Source of the DNA: DATLSM01 sp049585815
Lineage (GTDB): Bacteria; Actinomycetota; Thermoleophilia; Solirubrobacterales; 70-9
NCBI GenBank assembly: GCA_049585815.1
Contig: JBAVAR010000092.1
Location: 1 to 61,475 of the forward strand
DNA length: 61,475 nt
Direction of reading: 5' to 3'
The position numbers and the translations under genes were made by a program. The notes beneath the pieces were generated by a model. That model was not told the origin of the DNA, did not search any database, and saw only the letters and a program-made list of their open reading frames with translations. Each line of letters starts with the position of its first letter. Positions within the stretch are counted from its first letter, which is position 1. Shown here one piece after another: positions 41,301 through 49,557 of this stretch.

Positions 41301-42251
41301 TCAATAAACAAGCTGGATAGCGAGGTAGTAGCCGATCACGACGGTGAAGAAGACGGCATCGAGTCGGTCGAGGATGCCTCCATGGGGGCCGAAGATGCGA
41401 CCGGTGTCCTTCCTACCGAGGTCTCGCTTCAGCATCGACTCGAACAGATCCCCGAGCGGAGCGATTGCCGCCACCGCGGCGCCGAGGATCAGGGCATCCA
41501 CCCCCGAAAGCCAGTTCTGGTAGAGCCCTGCGAACCAGACGCTCATCGTGCCGATCAGAAAACCGCCGATCAGCCCCTCCAATGTCTTATTGGGGGAAAG
41601 GCTGGGAGCAATCCGGTGGCTGCCGAACATACGACCTGTCGCATATGCCGCAGTGTCGGTGACGAAGGTGCCGATCAGCACGTCGACCAAAAGCGCGGCG
41701 CCGTGCTCTGGCAATTCACGCAGCAGCACGGCGTGGACCAGCGGGATGCCAATCCAGATCACGGCAAGCAGAGACACGCCCATCGAGACCGTGATCCCGT
41801 CGCGGTGCCCGCGGTCGGCCCCGAGGACGAAGAGCACGAGGAAAGAGGCGGCGAGGACCATCAGCACGTTGAAGGCGGTACCGAAATGAGCTGCAAGGAC
41901 CAGCGCAGCGACAGCAGCGTAGGACCCGATTTCGATCGGTCTCAGCTCCTCGGTCATTGCGAAGTACTCATGCAGGGCGAGCACCCCGATCGCGATCATC
42001 GCGATCGTGAAGACGAGCCCGCCGGCGACGACGATCGCGATCGCGAAGGCAATCCAGGGAATCGCGACGAGGATTCGTTTGGCTGTCTCGCCGCGAATGT
42101 TGCGACCGCGCCCAGGCCGACGCGGGGACTCCGTCCGCTCTCGCTCCTCCTTGATCGGATCGTCGAGTCCGTCAAAGAGCTCTTCGGCCTCCCGGAAGCT
42201 GCGTCGCGGCCGGCTGCGGCGCTCCTCCCGCTCCTCGCGGGGCGCGTTCAT
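41301..42251 (-). CDS. cdsA: Phosphatidate cytidylyltransferase (CDP-DAG synthase)
   Basis: CdsA converts phosphatidic acid and CTP to CDP-diacylglycerol, the donor used by PgsA-type enzymes. The 316-residue protein has a highly charged cytosolic N-terminus (about residues 1-55, Arg/Glu-rich). About eight membrane helices follow, and the signature SLSPNKTLEGLIGG and GDLFESMLKRDLGRKDTG with HGGILDRLD. The ATG at 42251 is 2 bp after the uppS stop. The longer frame upstream is a shadow of uppS. Confidence 0.94.
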   Translation of the reverse strand: MNAPREEREERRSRPRRSFREAEELFDGLDDPIKEERERTESPRRPGRGRNIRGETAKRILVAIPWIAFAIAIVVAGGLVFTIAMIAIGVLALHEYFAMTEELRPIEIGSYAAVAALVLAAHFGTAFNVLMVLAASFLVLFVLGADRGHRDGITVSMGVSLLAVIWIGIPLVHAVLLRELPEHGAALLVDVLIGTFVTDTAAYATGRMFGSHRIAPSLSPNKTLEGLIGGFLIGTMSVWFAGLYQNWLSGVDALILGAAVAAIAPLGDLFESMLKRDLGRKDTGRIFGPHGGILDRLDAVFFTVVIGYYLAIQLVY

Positions 42252-42253
42252 CC

Positions 42254-42922
42254 TCAGGTCCTCGCCCCGAAGCGCCGCTGCCGGGCCTGGTACTCCTCCA
42301 GTGAGGCTTTGAGCGACCCTCGCGTGAAGTCGGGCCACAGCTCCTCGCGGAAGACGAGCTCCGAGTAGGCGCACTGCCAGAGCAGGTAGTTGGAGATTCG
42401 TTGCTCTCCGCTGGTTCGTATCAGGAGATCGGGATCGTGCATCTCGGGTGCATAGAGGTGTTTGCGAAACTCCTCTTCTGAGTCCCCCTGGAAGCTTCGC
42501 GCCGCGTCGACGATCTCCGCCCTTCCCCCATAATTGAAAGCAACGAAGAGGGTGATGCGTCGGTTGGCGTCGGTGGTGCGCTCGGCCCACTCCATCCGCT
42601 CGACCAGTCTCGGATCGACTCCCTCGCGGCGGCCGATGAAGCGCATCCGCACGCCCGCCTCGTGCAGCTCGGGCGTCTCCCCCGCGATCCGCTCGCCGAA
42701 TACCCGCATCAACCCCTCGACCTCATCCGCCGGCCTTGACCAGTTCTCGGTCGAGAAGGAGTAGACGGTCAGCTCCTCAATTCCCAGCGCGACGGCATCG
42801 CGAAGCCGGGCCTTTACCGTGTCGGCCCCGGCCCGGTGCCCCTCGACGACCGGCAAGCCGCGCTGCTGAGCCCAGCGCCCGTTGCCGTCGGTGATGATCG
42901 CTACGTACCGGGCAGGGGTCAA
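42254..42922 (-). CDS. uppS: Isoprenyl transferase (undecaprenyl diphosphate synthase family)
   Basis: This cis-prenyltransferase builds the C55 lipid carrier for wall synthesis. The 222-residue protein has the catalytic Asp in IITDGNGRWAQQRG near residue 12 and YSFSTENWSRP near residue 65. RTSGEQRISNYLLWQ and a final RRFGART close the fold. The start is TTG 42922, overlapping the frr stop as TTGA, so translation is coupled. The product length (short, medium or long chain) cannot be told from sequence alone. Confidence 0.94.
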   Translation of the reverse strand: MTPARYVAIITDGNGRWAQQRGLPVVEGHRAGADTVKARLRDAVALGIEELTVYSFSTENWSRPADEVEGLMRVFGERIAGETPELHEAGVRMRFIGRREGVDPRLVERMEWAERTTDANRRITLFVAFNYGGRAEIVDAARSFQGDSEEEFRKHLYAPEMHDPDLLIRTSGEQRISNYLLWQCAYSELVFREELWPDFTRGSLKASLEEYQARQRRFGART

Positions 42923-43482
42923 ACCTCGAGGATTTCCTCTTCCTTGCCCTTGAGCAGGAGATCGATCTCGGCGATCGCCTCGTCGGTCTGCTTCTGCAGT
43001 GCGGCCTCGGCCCGGCGCTCGTCGTCCTCGCCCGCCTCCCCCTCTTTTTTCATCTCTCGCAGGTCCTGCATCACGTCGCGGCGGACATTGCGAATCGCAA
43101 CCCGCCCCTCCTCGGCGACGCCGTGGACGACCTTGACCATCTCGCGGCGACGCTCCTCGGTCAGCTCGGGTACCTGAAGCCGAATCACATTGCCGTCATT
43201 GCCGGGGGTCAGCCCGACGTCAGACTCCTGGATCGCCTTCTCGATCGCCGCCAGCGAGGACTTGTCATAGGGGGTGACGGTGAGCAGGCGAGCGTCGGTG
43301 GTGGCCACGTTTGCAAGCTGCTTGAGTGAAGTCGGAGTGCCGTAGTAGTCAACCGAGATCCGATCGAGCAGGTGCGGCGAGGCGCGACCGGTGCGAACCG
43401 TGGCCAGCTCGCCGCGGCTTGACTCGACCGACTTGGCCATGCGGCCCTTGGCGTCCTCGAGCAGTTCGTCGATCAGCTCCAC
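42919..43482 (-). CDS. frr: Ribosome recycling factor
   Basis: RRF with EF-G splits post-termination ribosomes. The 187-residue protein has the expected three-helix bundle and central beta domain, opening with ELIDELLEDAKGRMAKSVES and containing VRTGRASPHLLDRI and LTEERRREMVKVVHG. The start is GTG 43482, 13 bp after pyrH. frr follows rpsB, tsf and pyrH in the standard bacterial order. Confidence 0.97.
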   Translation of the reverse strand: MELIDELLEDAKGRMAKSVESSRGELATVRTGRASPHLLDRISVDYYGTPTSLKQLANVATTDARLLTVTPYDKSSLAAIEKAIQESDVGLTPGNDGNVIRLQVPELTEERRREMVKVVHGVAEEGRVAIRNVRRDVMQDLREMKKEGEAGEDDERRAEAALQKQTDEAIAEIDLLLKGKEEEILEV

Positions 43483-43495
43483 TGGTTTCTCGTCC

Positions 43496-44233
43496 TCACT
43501 CGGCGGTGGGCGCGCTGCAGACCAGCGTGCCGACCCTCTCGCCGCGGACGATCCTATCTATGTTGCCCTCGTCCCCCATGTTGAATACGTAGATCGGCAG
43601 GTCGTTGTCCATGCACAGCGACAGTGCGGTGGAGTCCATCACCTTCAGCCCCCGCTCGATTGCCTCGCGGTGGCCGATCTCGGGGATGAACTTGGCATCG
43701 GGATCGAGTGCAGGGTCGGCGTCGTAGACACCCTCGACCCCGTTCTTGGCCATCAGGATCGCCTCAGCATGGATCTCCAAGGCCCGCAGGGCCGCCGCGG
43801 TATCGGTTGTGAAAAACGGGTTGCCGGTGCCAGCGGCGAAGATCACCACCCGACCCTTCTCGAGGTGGCGCATCGCGCGACGGCGGATATAGGGCTCGGC
43901 CACCTCCTTCACGTCGATCGCCGACATCACCCGGGTGTGCTGGCCGAGCGTCTCCAGCGCGTCCTGCAGGGTTAGCGCGTTGAGGACCGTCGCCAGCATG
44001 CCCATGTAGTCGCCCGTGGCGCGGTCCATCCCATCGGCCGCCGCTTCGAGCCCGCGATAGATGTTGCCCGCGCCGACCACGATCGCCACCTCCACCCCAC
44101 GTGCGCGAATCGCCGCCCCCTGTCGGGCGATCCGCTGCACCTGGTCCGCGTCGGTGCCATAGTCGAGGTCGCCCATCAGCGCCTCGCCGGAGAGCTTGAG
44201 CAGGATGCGGCTGAACTTGGGGTCTGAATCCAT
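43496..44233 (-). CDS. pyrH: UMP kinase
   Basis: PyrH phosphorylates UMP to UDP and is a hexamer regulated by GTP and UTP. The 245-residue amino-acid-kinase-fold protein has RILLKLSGEALMG near residue 7, VVGAGNIYRG near residue 52, and GTGNPFFTTDTAA near residue 133. A TAGGCT box lies 26 nt upstream of the ATG, giving a short leader without a good ribosome site. Confidence 0.97.
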   Translation of the reverse strand: MDSDPKFSRILLKLSGEALMGDLDYGTDADQVQRIARQGAAIRARGVEVAIVVGAGNIYRGLEAAADGMDRATGDYMGMLATVLNALTLQDALETLGQHTRVMSAIDVKEVAEPYIRRRAMRHLEKGRVVIFAAGTGNPFFTTDTAAALRALEIHAEAILMAKNGVEGVYDADPALDPDAKFIPEIGHREAIERGLKVMDSTALSLCMDNDLPIYVFNMGDEGNIDRIVRGERVGTLVCSAPTAE

Positions 44234-44283
44234 GGGTTTTGCGGCTGCGCTCGGCGGCGAGCCTATCCGGACACGCGCTCCGC

Positions 44284-44889
44284 TCAGCCCTCGCCGACGC
44301 GGAAGTAGGCAAAGCGGGCAATGCGGATGTTCTCCCCCGTCTTCGCCGCCAGCTCCTGGCGCAGCTCCTCGATTGTCTTGGAGTCATGCTTGTCGGCGTT
44401 GACATGGGACTGGTCGAGCAGGGCGACCTCGCTTGCCCACTTTGCAAGCTGTCCCTCGACGATCTTTTCGACAACGTTCTCAGGCTTACCTTCCTCGCGC
44501 GCCTTCTCCTCGAACACGCGCCGTTCGGCATCGCGCTCCTCCTCTGGGATCTCCGCTGAGGAGACGTAGCGGGGCGCGGTCGCCGCGAGGTGCAGGGCGA
44601 CCTCGTAGGCGAATGCCCTGAAATCCTCGTTGCGGGCGACGAAGTCGGTCTCGCACTGCACTTCGACCATCGCCCCGACCTTGTCGTTGGCGTGGATGTA
44701 TGCGGAAACGACTCCCTCCTCGGTTCCCCGTCCCTCGCGCTTGGCGGCGGACGCCTGCCCCTTGACGCGCAACAGCTCAACCGCCCGCTCGGTGTCTCCC
44801 TCGGCCTCTGTCAGGGCGGCTTTGCAATCCATCATCGCCGCCCCCGTCCTGTCCCTCAGCGCCTTCACATCGGCAGCAGAAACGCTCAC
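44284..44889 (-). CDS. tsf: Elongation factor Ts, short form
   Basis: EF-Ts recharges EF-Tu with GTP. The 201-residue protein has the N-terminal UBA-like domain (VKALRDRTGAAMMDCKAAL) and the EF-Tu-contact TDFVARNEDF. A single core region follows, making it a short type as in Thermus and cyanobacteria, against about 280 in E. coli. The GTG start overlaps the rpsB stop as GTGA. Confidence 0.96.
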   Translation of the reverse strand: MSVSAADVKALRDRTGAAMMDCKAALTEAEGDTERAVELLRVKGQASAAKREGRGTEEGVVSAYIHANDKVGAMVEVQCETDFVARNEDFRAFAYEVALHLAATAPRYVSSAEIPEEERDAERRVFEEKAREEGKPENVVEKIVEGQLAKWASEVALLDQSHVNADKHDSKTIEELRQELAAKTGENIRIARFAYFRVGEG

Positions 44890-45947
44890 GAGGCGCCCTT
44901 TGCCTTCGCATCGGACTGAGCGTCCGAAGCGGACTCAGCTGGCGGAACCTGGCCCTCTGCCGCCGCCGGAGTCTGGGCTTTGGCCGAAGTCCCACTTTGC
45001 TGGCCCGCGGCTGGCGGTTGGGGGGACGGCGTCGGCGCCACCCCTTTGCGCAGCGCGCCTCCATCATTTCCAGCGGGAGCGGTGCCCGAACGCTCAGCGC
45101 CCTCGGCGGTCGCCGGTTTTGCAGCCTCTGCCTCAGCGGCCGCCTTGGCCGCCTCCTCGGCTTCGACCCGCGCCTTCTCTTCCTCCTCGCGTTTGCGTCG
45201 CTCCTCCTCCTCTTTGCGGCGCCGCTCCATCTCCTCGGCGATCCGCTTTTCCTCCTGGGTGCGCCAGGCGGATGCGCCGGTCTCGACGGCGCCGCCGATC
45301 GTGCCGATCACCAGCTGACAGGAGCGGATCGCGTCATCGTTTCCGGGGATCACGTAGTCGATCGGATTGGGATCACAGTTGGTGTCGACTAACCCGATGA
45401 TCGGGATCCGCAGACGGGCCGCCTCGTGGACAGCGATCTCCTCGGTTTTGAGATCGGTGACGAAAACCGCGTCGGGAAGGCGCTCCATGTCACGCACTCC
45501 GCCCAGGTTGAACTCGAGCTTGGCCAGTTCGGCCTCCATCCCCATCCGCTCCTTGGTTGGCAGCAGCTCGAGTTTGCCGTCCTCCTTCCAGCCGTTCAGC
45601 TCGTGCAAACGAGCGATCCGCGTCGACATCGTGTTGAAGTTGGTCAACAAGCCGCCCAGCCAGCGCTGGTTGACATACGGCATCCGGCAGCGGTCGGCCC
45701 ATTCCTTGATCGAGTCGCGAGCCTGCTTCTTGGTGCCGACGAATAGCACCGTTCCGCCCCCGCTTGCCAACTCGCCCGCGAAACGGCGAGCGTTCTCCAG
45801 CAGCGCCTCGGTCTGGAGCAGGTCGATGATGTGGATTCCGTCCAGCTCGCCGAAGATGAAGCGGCGCATGTTCGGGTTCCAGCGGCGGGTCTGGTGGCCG
45901 AAATGGACTCCGGCCTCCAGCAGCGCCTTGAGGTCTGCCTCTGACAT
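44886..45947 (-). CDS. rpsB: 30S ribosomal protein S2 with long C-terminal extension
   Basis: S2 binds the back of the 30S head. Residues up to about 228 are standard S2 (LLEAGVHFGHQTRRWNP, RWLGGLLTNF, IGLVDTNCDPNPIDYVIPGNDDAIRS). The remaining 125 residues form an extension: a strongly charged coil (about 230-265, rich in Glu/Arg/Lys) and an Ala/Pro/Gln-rich disordered tail. The ATG follows AAGGAGAT, and a leader of about 105 nt precedes it. Confidence 0.97.
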   Translation of the reverse strand: MSEADLKALLEAGVHFGHQTRRWNPNMRRFIFGELDGIHIIDLLQTEALLENARRFAGELASGGGTVLFVGTKKQARDSIKEWADRCRMPYVNQRWLGGLLTNFNTMSTRIARLHELNGWKEDGKLELLPTKERMGMEAELAKLEFNLGGVRDMERLPDAVFVTDLKTEEIAVHEAARLRIPIIGLVDTNCDPNPIDYVIPGNDDAIRSCQLVIGTIGGAVETGASAWRTQEEKRIAEEMERRRKEEEERRKREEEEKARVEAEEAAKAAAEAEAAKPATAEGAERSGTAPAGNDGGALRKGVAPTPSPQPPAAGQQSGTSAKAQTPAAAEGQVPPAESASDAQSDAKAKGAS

Positions 45948-46052
45948 CCAAATCTCCTTGTTCGGGTGAAGCTTCTCCCGTCGCGCTTACCGGACCCGGC
46001 GCGATGCCGGGCAGGACCCGGGGCGCTGCGAGCGGGGGTTGGGTTTCTGATC
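45948..46052 (-). ncRNA. rpsB 5' leader, possible S2 autoregulatory element
   Basis: About 105 nt separate the probable start site from the ATG. The leader holds a 6-bp hairpin (CCCGGC 45995-46000 with GCCGGG 46006-46011) and further GC-rich pairing, then the ribosome site. Ribosomal protein S2 leaders commonly bind S2 itself; I cannot confirm that fold here. Confidence 0.4.
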
Positions 46053-46059
46053 TCGCGGG

Positions 46060-46065
46060 ATTGTA
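46060..46065 (-). promoter_or_regulatory. -10 box of the rpsB-tsf-pyrH-frr operon
   Basis: TACAAT on the minus strand lies about 112 nt upstream of the rpsB ATG, just before the rluD stop codon. The -35 region is not clear. Confidence 0.45.
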
Positions 46066-46079
46066 GAGAGCGACGGCGA

Positions 46080-46757
46080 TCAGGCCGTCCGCGCCGCCTC
46101 GAGGGCCGAGAGGAGCTCCGTCGGCAGCTCCGCCTCAAAGGCCATCGCCTCGCCGCTGTCGGGGTGGGTGAAGGCGAGGCGGTGGGCGTGGAGAAACTGG
46201 CGTCCGAGCCGATACCGATCCGTGCCCCCGTAGGTCACATCGCCGGCCAGGGGATGTCCGATGGCGGCGAAATGGGTGCGGATCTGATGCGTCCGTCCGG
46301 TCTCAAGCTGCGCCTCCAGGTAGGTGTCGGCGACGAGCAGCTCCAGTACCTCAAAGTGGGTGCGCGCCTCCCGCGAGGCTGCGCCCGAGACCGCCATTCG
46401 GTGGCGTTCCCGCGAGGCGCGCCCGATCGGCGCGTCGATCGTTCCGCTGCGCGAGGCGAGGTGGCCTTCTGCCAGGGCCAGGTAGCGGCGGTCGACCTCG
46501 TGGCGCTGGACCTGAGCCTGCAGCGCGGCGTGCGCGGCGTCGGTGCGAGCGACCACCAGCAGACCGCTGGTGTTTTTGTCGAGGCGATGAACGATGCCGG
46601 GCCGATGCGGGTCCTCCCCGCCGCCGAGAATCTCCCCGAGCTCATCGACCATGGTGAGACCGCGGTGGGAGGGGGCGGGGTGAACTACAAGCCCAGCGGG
46701 CTTGTCGATCACGGCGAGCGCGTCGTCGAGATGGACAACGCGCAGCCCGCTCCTCAC
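46080..46757 (-). CDS. RluD-family pseudouridine synthase without S4 domain
   Basis: The 225-residue enzyme isomerises uridines in RNA. It carries the catalytic Asp in GIVHRLDKNTSGLLVV near residue 64, plus LETGRTHQIRTH near residue 150. Related RluD/YlyB enzymes have an N-terminal S4 domain of about 80 residues. Here the frame upstream of the GTG at 46757 lies inside lspA and has no S4-like sequence. GTG overlaps the lspA stop (GTGA). The target base is unknown. Confidence 0.88.
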   Translation of the reverse strand: MRSGLRVVHLDDALAVIDKPAGLVVHPAPSHRGLTMVDELGEILGGGEDPHRPGIVHRLDKNTSGLLVVARTDAAHAALQAQVQRHEVDRRYLALAEGHLASRSGTIDAPIGRASRERHRMAVSGAASREARTHFEVLELLVADTYLEAQLETGRTHQIRTHFAAIGHPLAGDVTYGGTDRYRLGRQFLHAHRLAFTHPDSGEAMAFEAELPTELLSALEAARTA

Positions 46758-47215
46758 CGGCTCTCGGGCTCCTGCAGATAGGCGATCGCGAGGACAACGA
46801 CGCCGATCGTGATCGCGGCGTCGGCAAGGTTGAAGGGAGGCCAGTGCGGAAGATCTACGTAGTCGGTCACCGCACCGGCGCGAACCCGATCGGCGAGGTT
46901 CCCCAGTGCTCCGCCGGCCAGGAGGCCGACGGCGACCCACATCCCCGGGCGCGTGGGGTTGCGCCAGAAAAGACAACCGACGAAGATCAGCGCTGCCAGG
47001 GTGAGGACGACGAGCCCGGCGCCGGCACCGCCGGCGAGCCCGAAGGCCACTCCGGTGTTGTGGGTGAGGGTGAGGCCCAGCGGTCCGAGCACGCTGACGT
47101 GCTGGCCGGGGACGAGGTGCGCTTCGATCGCCGCCTTCGCCGCCTGGTCGGCAACGACGATCAGCCCACAGAGCGCGCCGGCAAGTCGCCAGGCACGGGC
47201 GCCTCCCGCGCTCAC
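46754..47215 (-). CDS. lspA: Lipoprotein signal peptidase II
   Basis: LspA removes signal peptides from prolipoproteins. The 153-residue protein has four membrane segments and the conserved DQAAKAA near residue 22, LTHNTGVAFG near residue 52, GGALGNLADRV near residue 103 and DYVDLPHWPPFNLADAAI with the catalytic Asp pair. It starts at GTG 47215, overlapping the yggT stop (GTGA). A longer frame covers yggT and proC and is rejected. Confidence 0.95.
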   Translation of the reverse strand: MSAGGARAWRLAGALCGLIVVADQAAKAAIEAHLVPGQHVSVLGPLGLTLTHNTGVAFGLAGGAGAGLVVLTLAALIFVGCLFWRNPTRPGMWVAVGLLAGGALGNLADRVRAGAVTDYVDLPHWPPFNLADAAITIGVVVLAIAYLQEPESR

Positions 47216-47514
47216 CCGGCGATCAGGCCGACGAAGACCCGTTGCAGCAAGAACAGCACGATGATCCCCAGCATCGGGCTGAGGTCGAGAGCCAACCCGC
47301 CACCGCCGATTGGAGGAAGAAAGCGGCGAAAGAGGTTGAGGTAGGGGTTCGTCGTCTCCGAGACGAAGTCGAGTACGGCGCGTAGCACTCGGTTGTAGGG
47401 GACGCGGGGTAACCAGGAGATCAGGATGTTGACGAAGATGAGGATGATGTAGACGGTGAAGAGGGCGTTGACGTAATTGGCCACATCCCCCCTGCTCAGC
47501 GCCAGCGGGATCAT
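47212..47514 (-). CDS. yggT: YggT family small membrane protein
   Basis: The 100-residue protein has two hydrophobic segments separated by a positively charged loop, with LPRVPYNRVLRAVLDFVSE and NPYLNLFRRFLPP as family marks. YggT proteins are found next to sepF, yggS and proC in many bacteria and may affect membrane or division processes. The start overlaps the proC stop by ATGA and the end overlaps lspA. Confidence 0.9.
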   Translation of the reverse strand: MIPLALSRGDVANYVNALFTVYIILIFVNILISWLPRVPYNRVLRAVLDFVSETTNPYLNLFRRFLPPIGGGGLALDLSPMLGIIVLFLLQRVFVGLIAG

Positions 47515-48251
47515 CTGCGCATCCTCTCCAAAGAAGCCCGCACCGCGGCCTCGAACCCGTCGCGCACCCCTTCCCGGTCAAGTGCTTGCAGACCGGCCTC
47601 GGTGCTCCCCCCCGGCGAGGCGACGGCCCTCCTCACATCGGCGGGGTGGCGTACCCGCAGGAGCTCCGCGGTGCCCGCAGTCGTCTCAATCACCAGCTCT
47701 CGCGCCAAAGCCTCGTTGAGCCCATCCTTGGCCCCGGCGTCGGCAATTGCCTCAACTGCCAGTGCCAGGTAGGCGGGGGCGCAGCCCATCACCGCCGTGG
47801 CAGCGTCGAACTCCTCGTCGGGCAGGTCCACCACGTGTCCCAGTCTGCCGAGCAGTCCACGGATCTCGGCATCTCCCCCCCCGCTCACGCAGAGGACCCC
47901 GCGGCGGACCTCCACTCCCAGATTCGGCATTACCCGCAGGACCTCGACGCCGGGAAGCGCGGCGGCAACCCGCGCCAGGGGAGTTGCCGCCAAGAGCGAG
48001 ATGACCACCCGCGCCCGCGCAATTTCCCCCGCAACCTCTGCGAACTTCGCCGGCTTCACGGCCAGCACCACGACGTCGGCGAGCTCGGCTAGCTCGGCGT
48101 TGGAGGCAACCGCCTCACCGCCGATCTCCTCTGCCAGTTCCTCCGCCCTGCCTGAACCGGAATCGGTAAAGAGCATGCGCTCGACCGCACCGGCCCATCC
48201 CCGCGCCATGGCGGCAGCCATGTTTCCGGAACCGCAGAAGCCAACGATCAT
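47511..48251 (-). CDS. proC: Pyrroline-5-carboxylate reductase
   Basis: ProC makes L-proline from pyrroline-5-carboxylate with NAD(P)H. The 246-residue protein has the N-terminal MIVGFCGSGNMAAAMARG nucleotide motif, VVVLAVKPAKF near residue 60 and the C-terminal SPGGSTEAGL substrate loop. The ATG follows TAGTCT by 9 nt, giving a sub-operon proC-yggT-lspA-rluD of overlapping genes. Confidence 0.95.
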   Translation of the reverse strand: MIVGFCGSGNMAAAMARGWAGAVERMLFTDSGSGRAEELAEEIGGEAVASNAELAELADVVVLAVKPAKFAEVAGEIARARVVISLLAATPLARVAAALPGVEVLRVMPNLGVEVRRGVLCVSGGGDAEIRGLLGRLGHVVDLPDEEFDAATAVMGCAPAYLALAVEAIADAGAKDGLNEALARELVIETTAGTAELLRVRHPADVRRAVASPGGSTEAGLQALDREGVRDGFEAAVRASLERMRR

Positions 48252-48260
48252 CGCGTGCGC

Positions 48261-48266
48261 AGACTA
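48261..48266 (-). promoter_or_regulatory. -10 box of the proC-yggT-lspA-rluD unit
   Basis: TAGTCT on the minus strand ends 9 nt before the ATG at 48251. Confidence 0.45.
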
Positions 48267-48304
48267 GCCGTGCCTCCGATGCCGGCGTCCTGACCTCCGC
48301 GAAC

Positions 48305-48859
48305 CTAGGACTGGTTGAAGAACCCCTTATCGATCAGGCGCGCCCGTTCCTCGGCCGAGACCTCGACGTTGCGGGGCGTGAGCAGGAACATCTTCTCGGC
48401 GATCCGCTGCATCCCGCCGTCCAGTGCATAGGTCAGCCCCGAGCAGAAGTCGATCATCCGCTTCGAGAGCTCGTGATCGGTCGTCTGCAGGTTGAGGATC
48501 ACCGGTACCGAGCGTTTGAACTGGTCGGCAACCTGCTGGGCGTCGTTGAAGTTGCGCGGTATGACTAGGTGAACCTGGACTTCGGAGCCGCCATTGGCGA
48601 CCGGCCTCAAAGTGCGCGTGCGCGAGGCCGAGATCGGCTCGTCATCGGCAAAGATGTCGTCGATCTCGTCGCGGCGGGAGCGGCGGGCGGTCGGCAGACG
48701 CCGTACCGGTGCCTGCTCGCGCTCGCGACGACCCTCGTAGGCCTCCTCAGAGCCGGTCTCGGGCTCATAGTCCCCATCGTCGTACTCGGGGCCATAATCA
48801 TGGTCCTCAGCGAGACCGAAGTAGACGAGCGCTCTGTGCCATGTGTCGCGTAGGGCCAT
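48305..48859 (-). CDS. sepF: Cell division protein SepF
   Basis: SepF anchors FtsZ to the membrane. The 184-residue protein has an amphipathic N-terminal helix (ALRDTWHRALVYFGL) and a long charged linker rich in Asp/Glu/Arg (about residues 18-90). The SepF core follows, with VHLVIPRNFNDAQQVADQ and RMIDFCSGLTYALDGG, the FtsZ-binding region. It sits in the yggS-sepF-yggT neighbourhood, although ftsZ and divIVA are not in the window. Confidence 0.93.
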   Translation of the reverse strand: MALRDTWHRALVYFGLAEDHDYGPEYDDGDYEPETGSEEAYEGRREREQAPVRRLPTARRSRRDEIDDIFADDEPISASRTRTLRPVANGGSEVQVHLVIPRNFNDAQQVADQFKRSVPVILNLQTTDHELSKRMIDFCSGLTYALDGGMQRIAEKMFLLTPRNVEVSAEERARLIDKGFFNQS

Positions 48860-48902
48860 CTCAACCGCCTCTTTCGGCCCTGGTGGGCCGACTCCTTTAC
48901 AG

Positions 48903-48908
48903 ATTATG
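48903..48908 (-). promoter_or_regulatory. Possible -10 box of sepF
   Basis: CATAAT on the minus strand lies 43 nt before the ATG, leaving a leader with a weak purine-rich ribosome site. The -35 region is not clear. Confidence 0.3.
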
Positions 48909-48924
48909 CCCAGGGTAGCGCCGC

Positions 48925-49557
48925 TTACCCATACAGCGCCGTCCCCAGGCGGATGATCGTCGCCCCCTCCTCGATCGCCACCCGCCAGTCCTGAGAGGTC
49001 CCCATCGAGAGCCGACTGAGGCCGTGCTCGGCCGCCAACTCGGCGAGCTGGGCAAAATATGGGCGCGAGGTCTCCGGCGCCTGGGTGAAGGGGGGCATGG
49101 TCATCAGGCCAACCACCCGCACTGGACAGCGCCCGAGGAATTCGGTCAGATCGGCCGGCGCGACGCCCGCCTTGCCCGCCTCGGCGGCGACGTTCACCTC
49201 AACCAACACCTCGGTCTGCGGCCCGCCGTGGCGGCCAAGCTGTTCGAGCGCCGAATCACTTGCCACCGAGTGGATAAGGCGACAGATCGGCAGCAGCGCC
49301 CTCAGCTTGCGACTCTGCAGGTTGCCGACAAAATCCCACAGGAAGGCATCCCCCCACCGCCGCTGCTTGGCGTTCAGCTCCTGCTGGCGATTCTCTCCGA
49401 CCAGGGTGATGCCGGCCTCGGCCAGGGCGCCCATCTCCTCTGAAGGAACGTACTTGGTCGCCGCGAGGATCTCAACGCTCTCGCCCGCCACCTCGCGTAC
49501 GCGCTCGAGGTTGGCGGCAATTCGTGCCGGCTCAAGGCCGTGGATCAAGCCGGGCAT
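48925..49557 (-). CDS. yggS: YggS family PLP-binding protein
   Basis: The 210-residue PLP homeostasis protein has the PLP-lysine in ILAATKYVPSEEM near residue 35, a WDFVGNLQSRK segment near residue 74 (canonical WHFIGxLQ with His replaced by Asp) and LSMGTSQDWRVAIEEGAT near residue 184. It overlaps the pgeF stop by 13 bp. The family is ubiquitous and often lies beside sepF. Confidence 0.92.
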   Translation of the reverse strand: MPGLIHGLEPARIAANLERVREVAGESVEILAATKYVPSEEMGALAEAGITLVGENRQQELNAKQRRWGDAFLWDFVGNLQSRKLRALLPICRLIHSVASDSALEQLGRHGGPQTEVLVEVNVAAEAGKAGVAPADLTEFLGRCPVRVVGLMTMPPFTQAPETSRPYFAQLAELAAEHGLSRLSMGTSQDWRVAIEEGATIIRLGTALYG

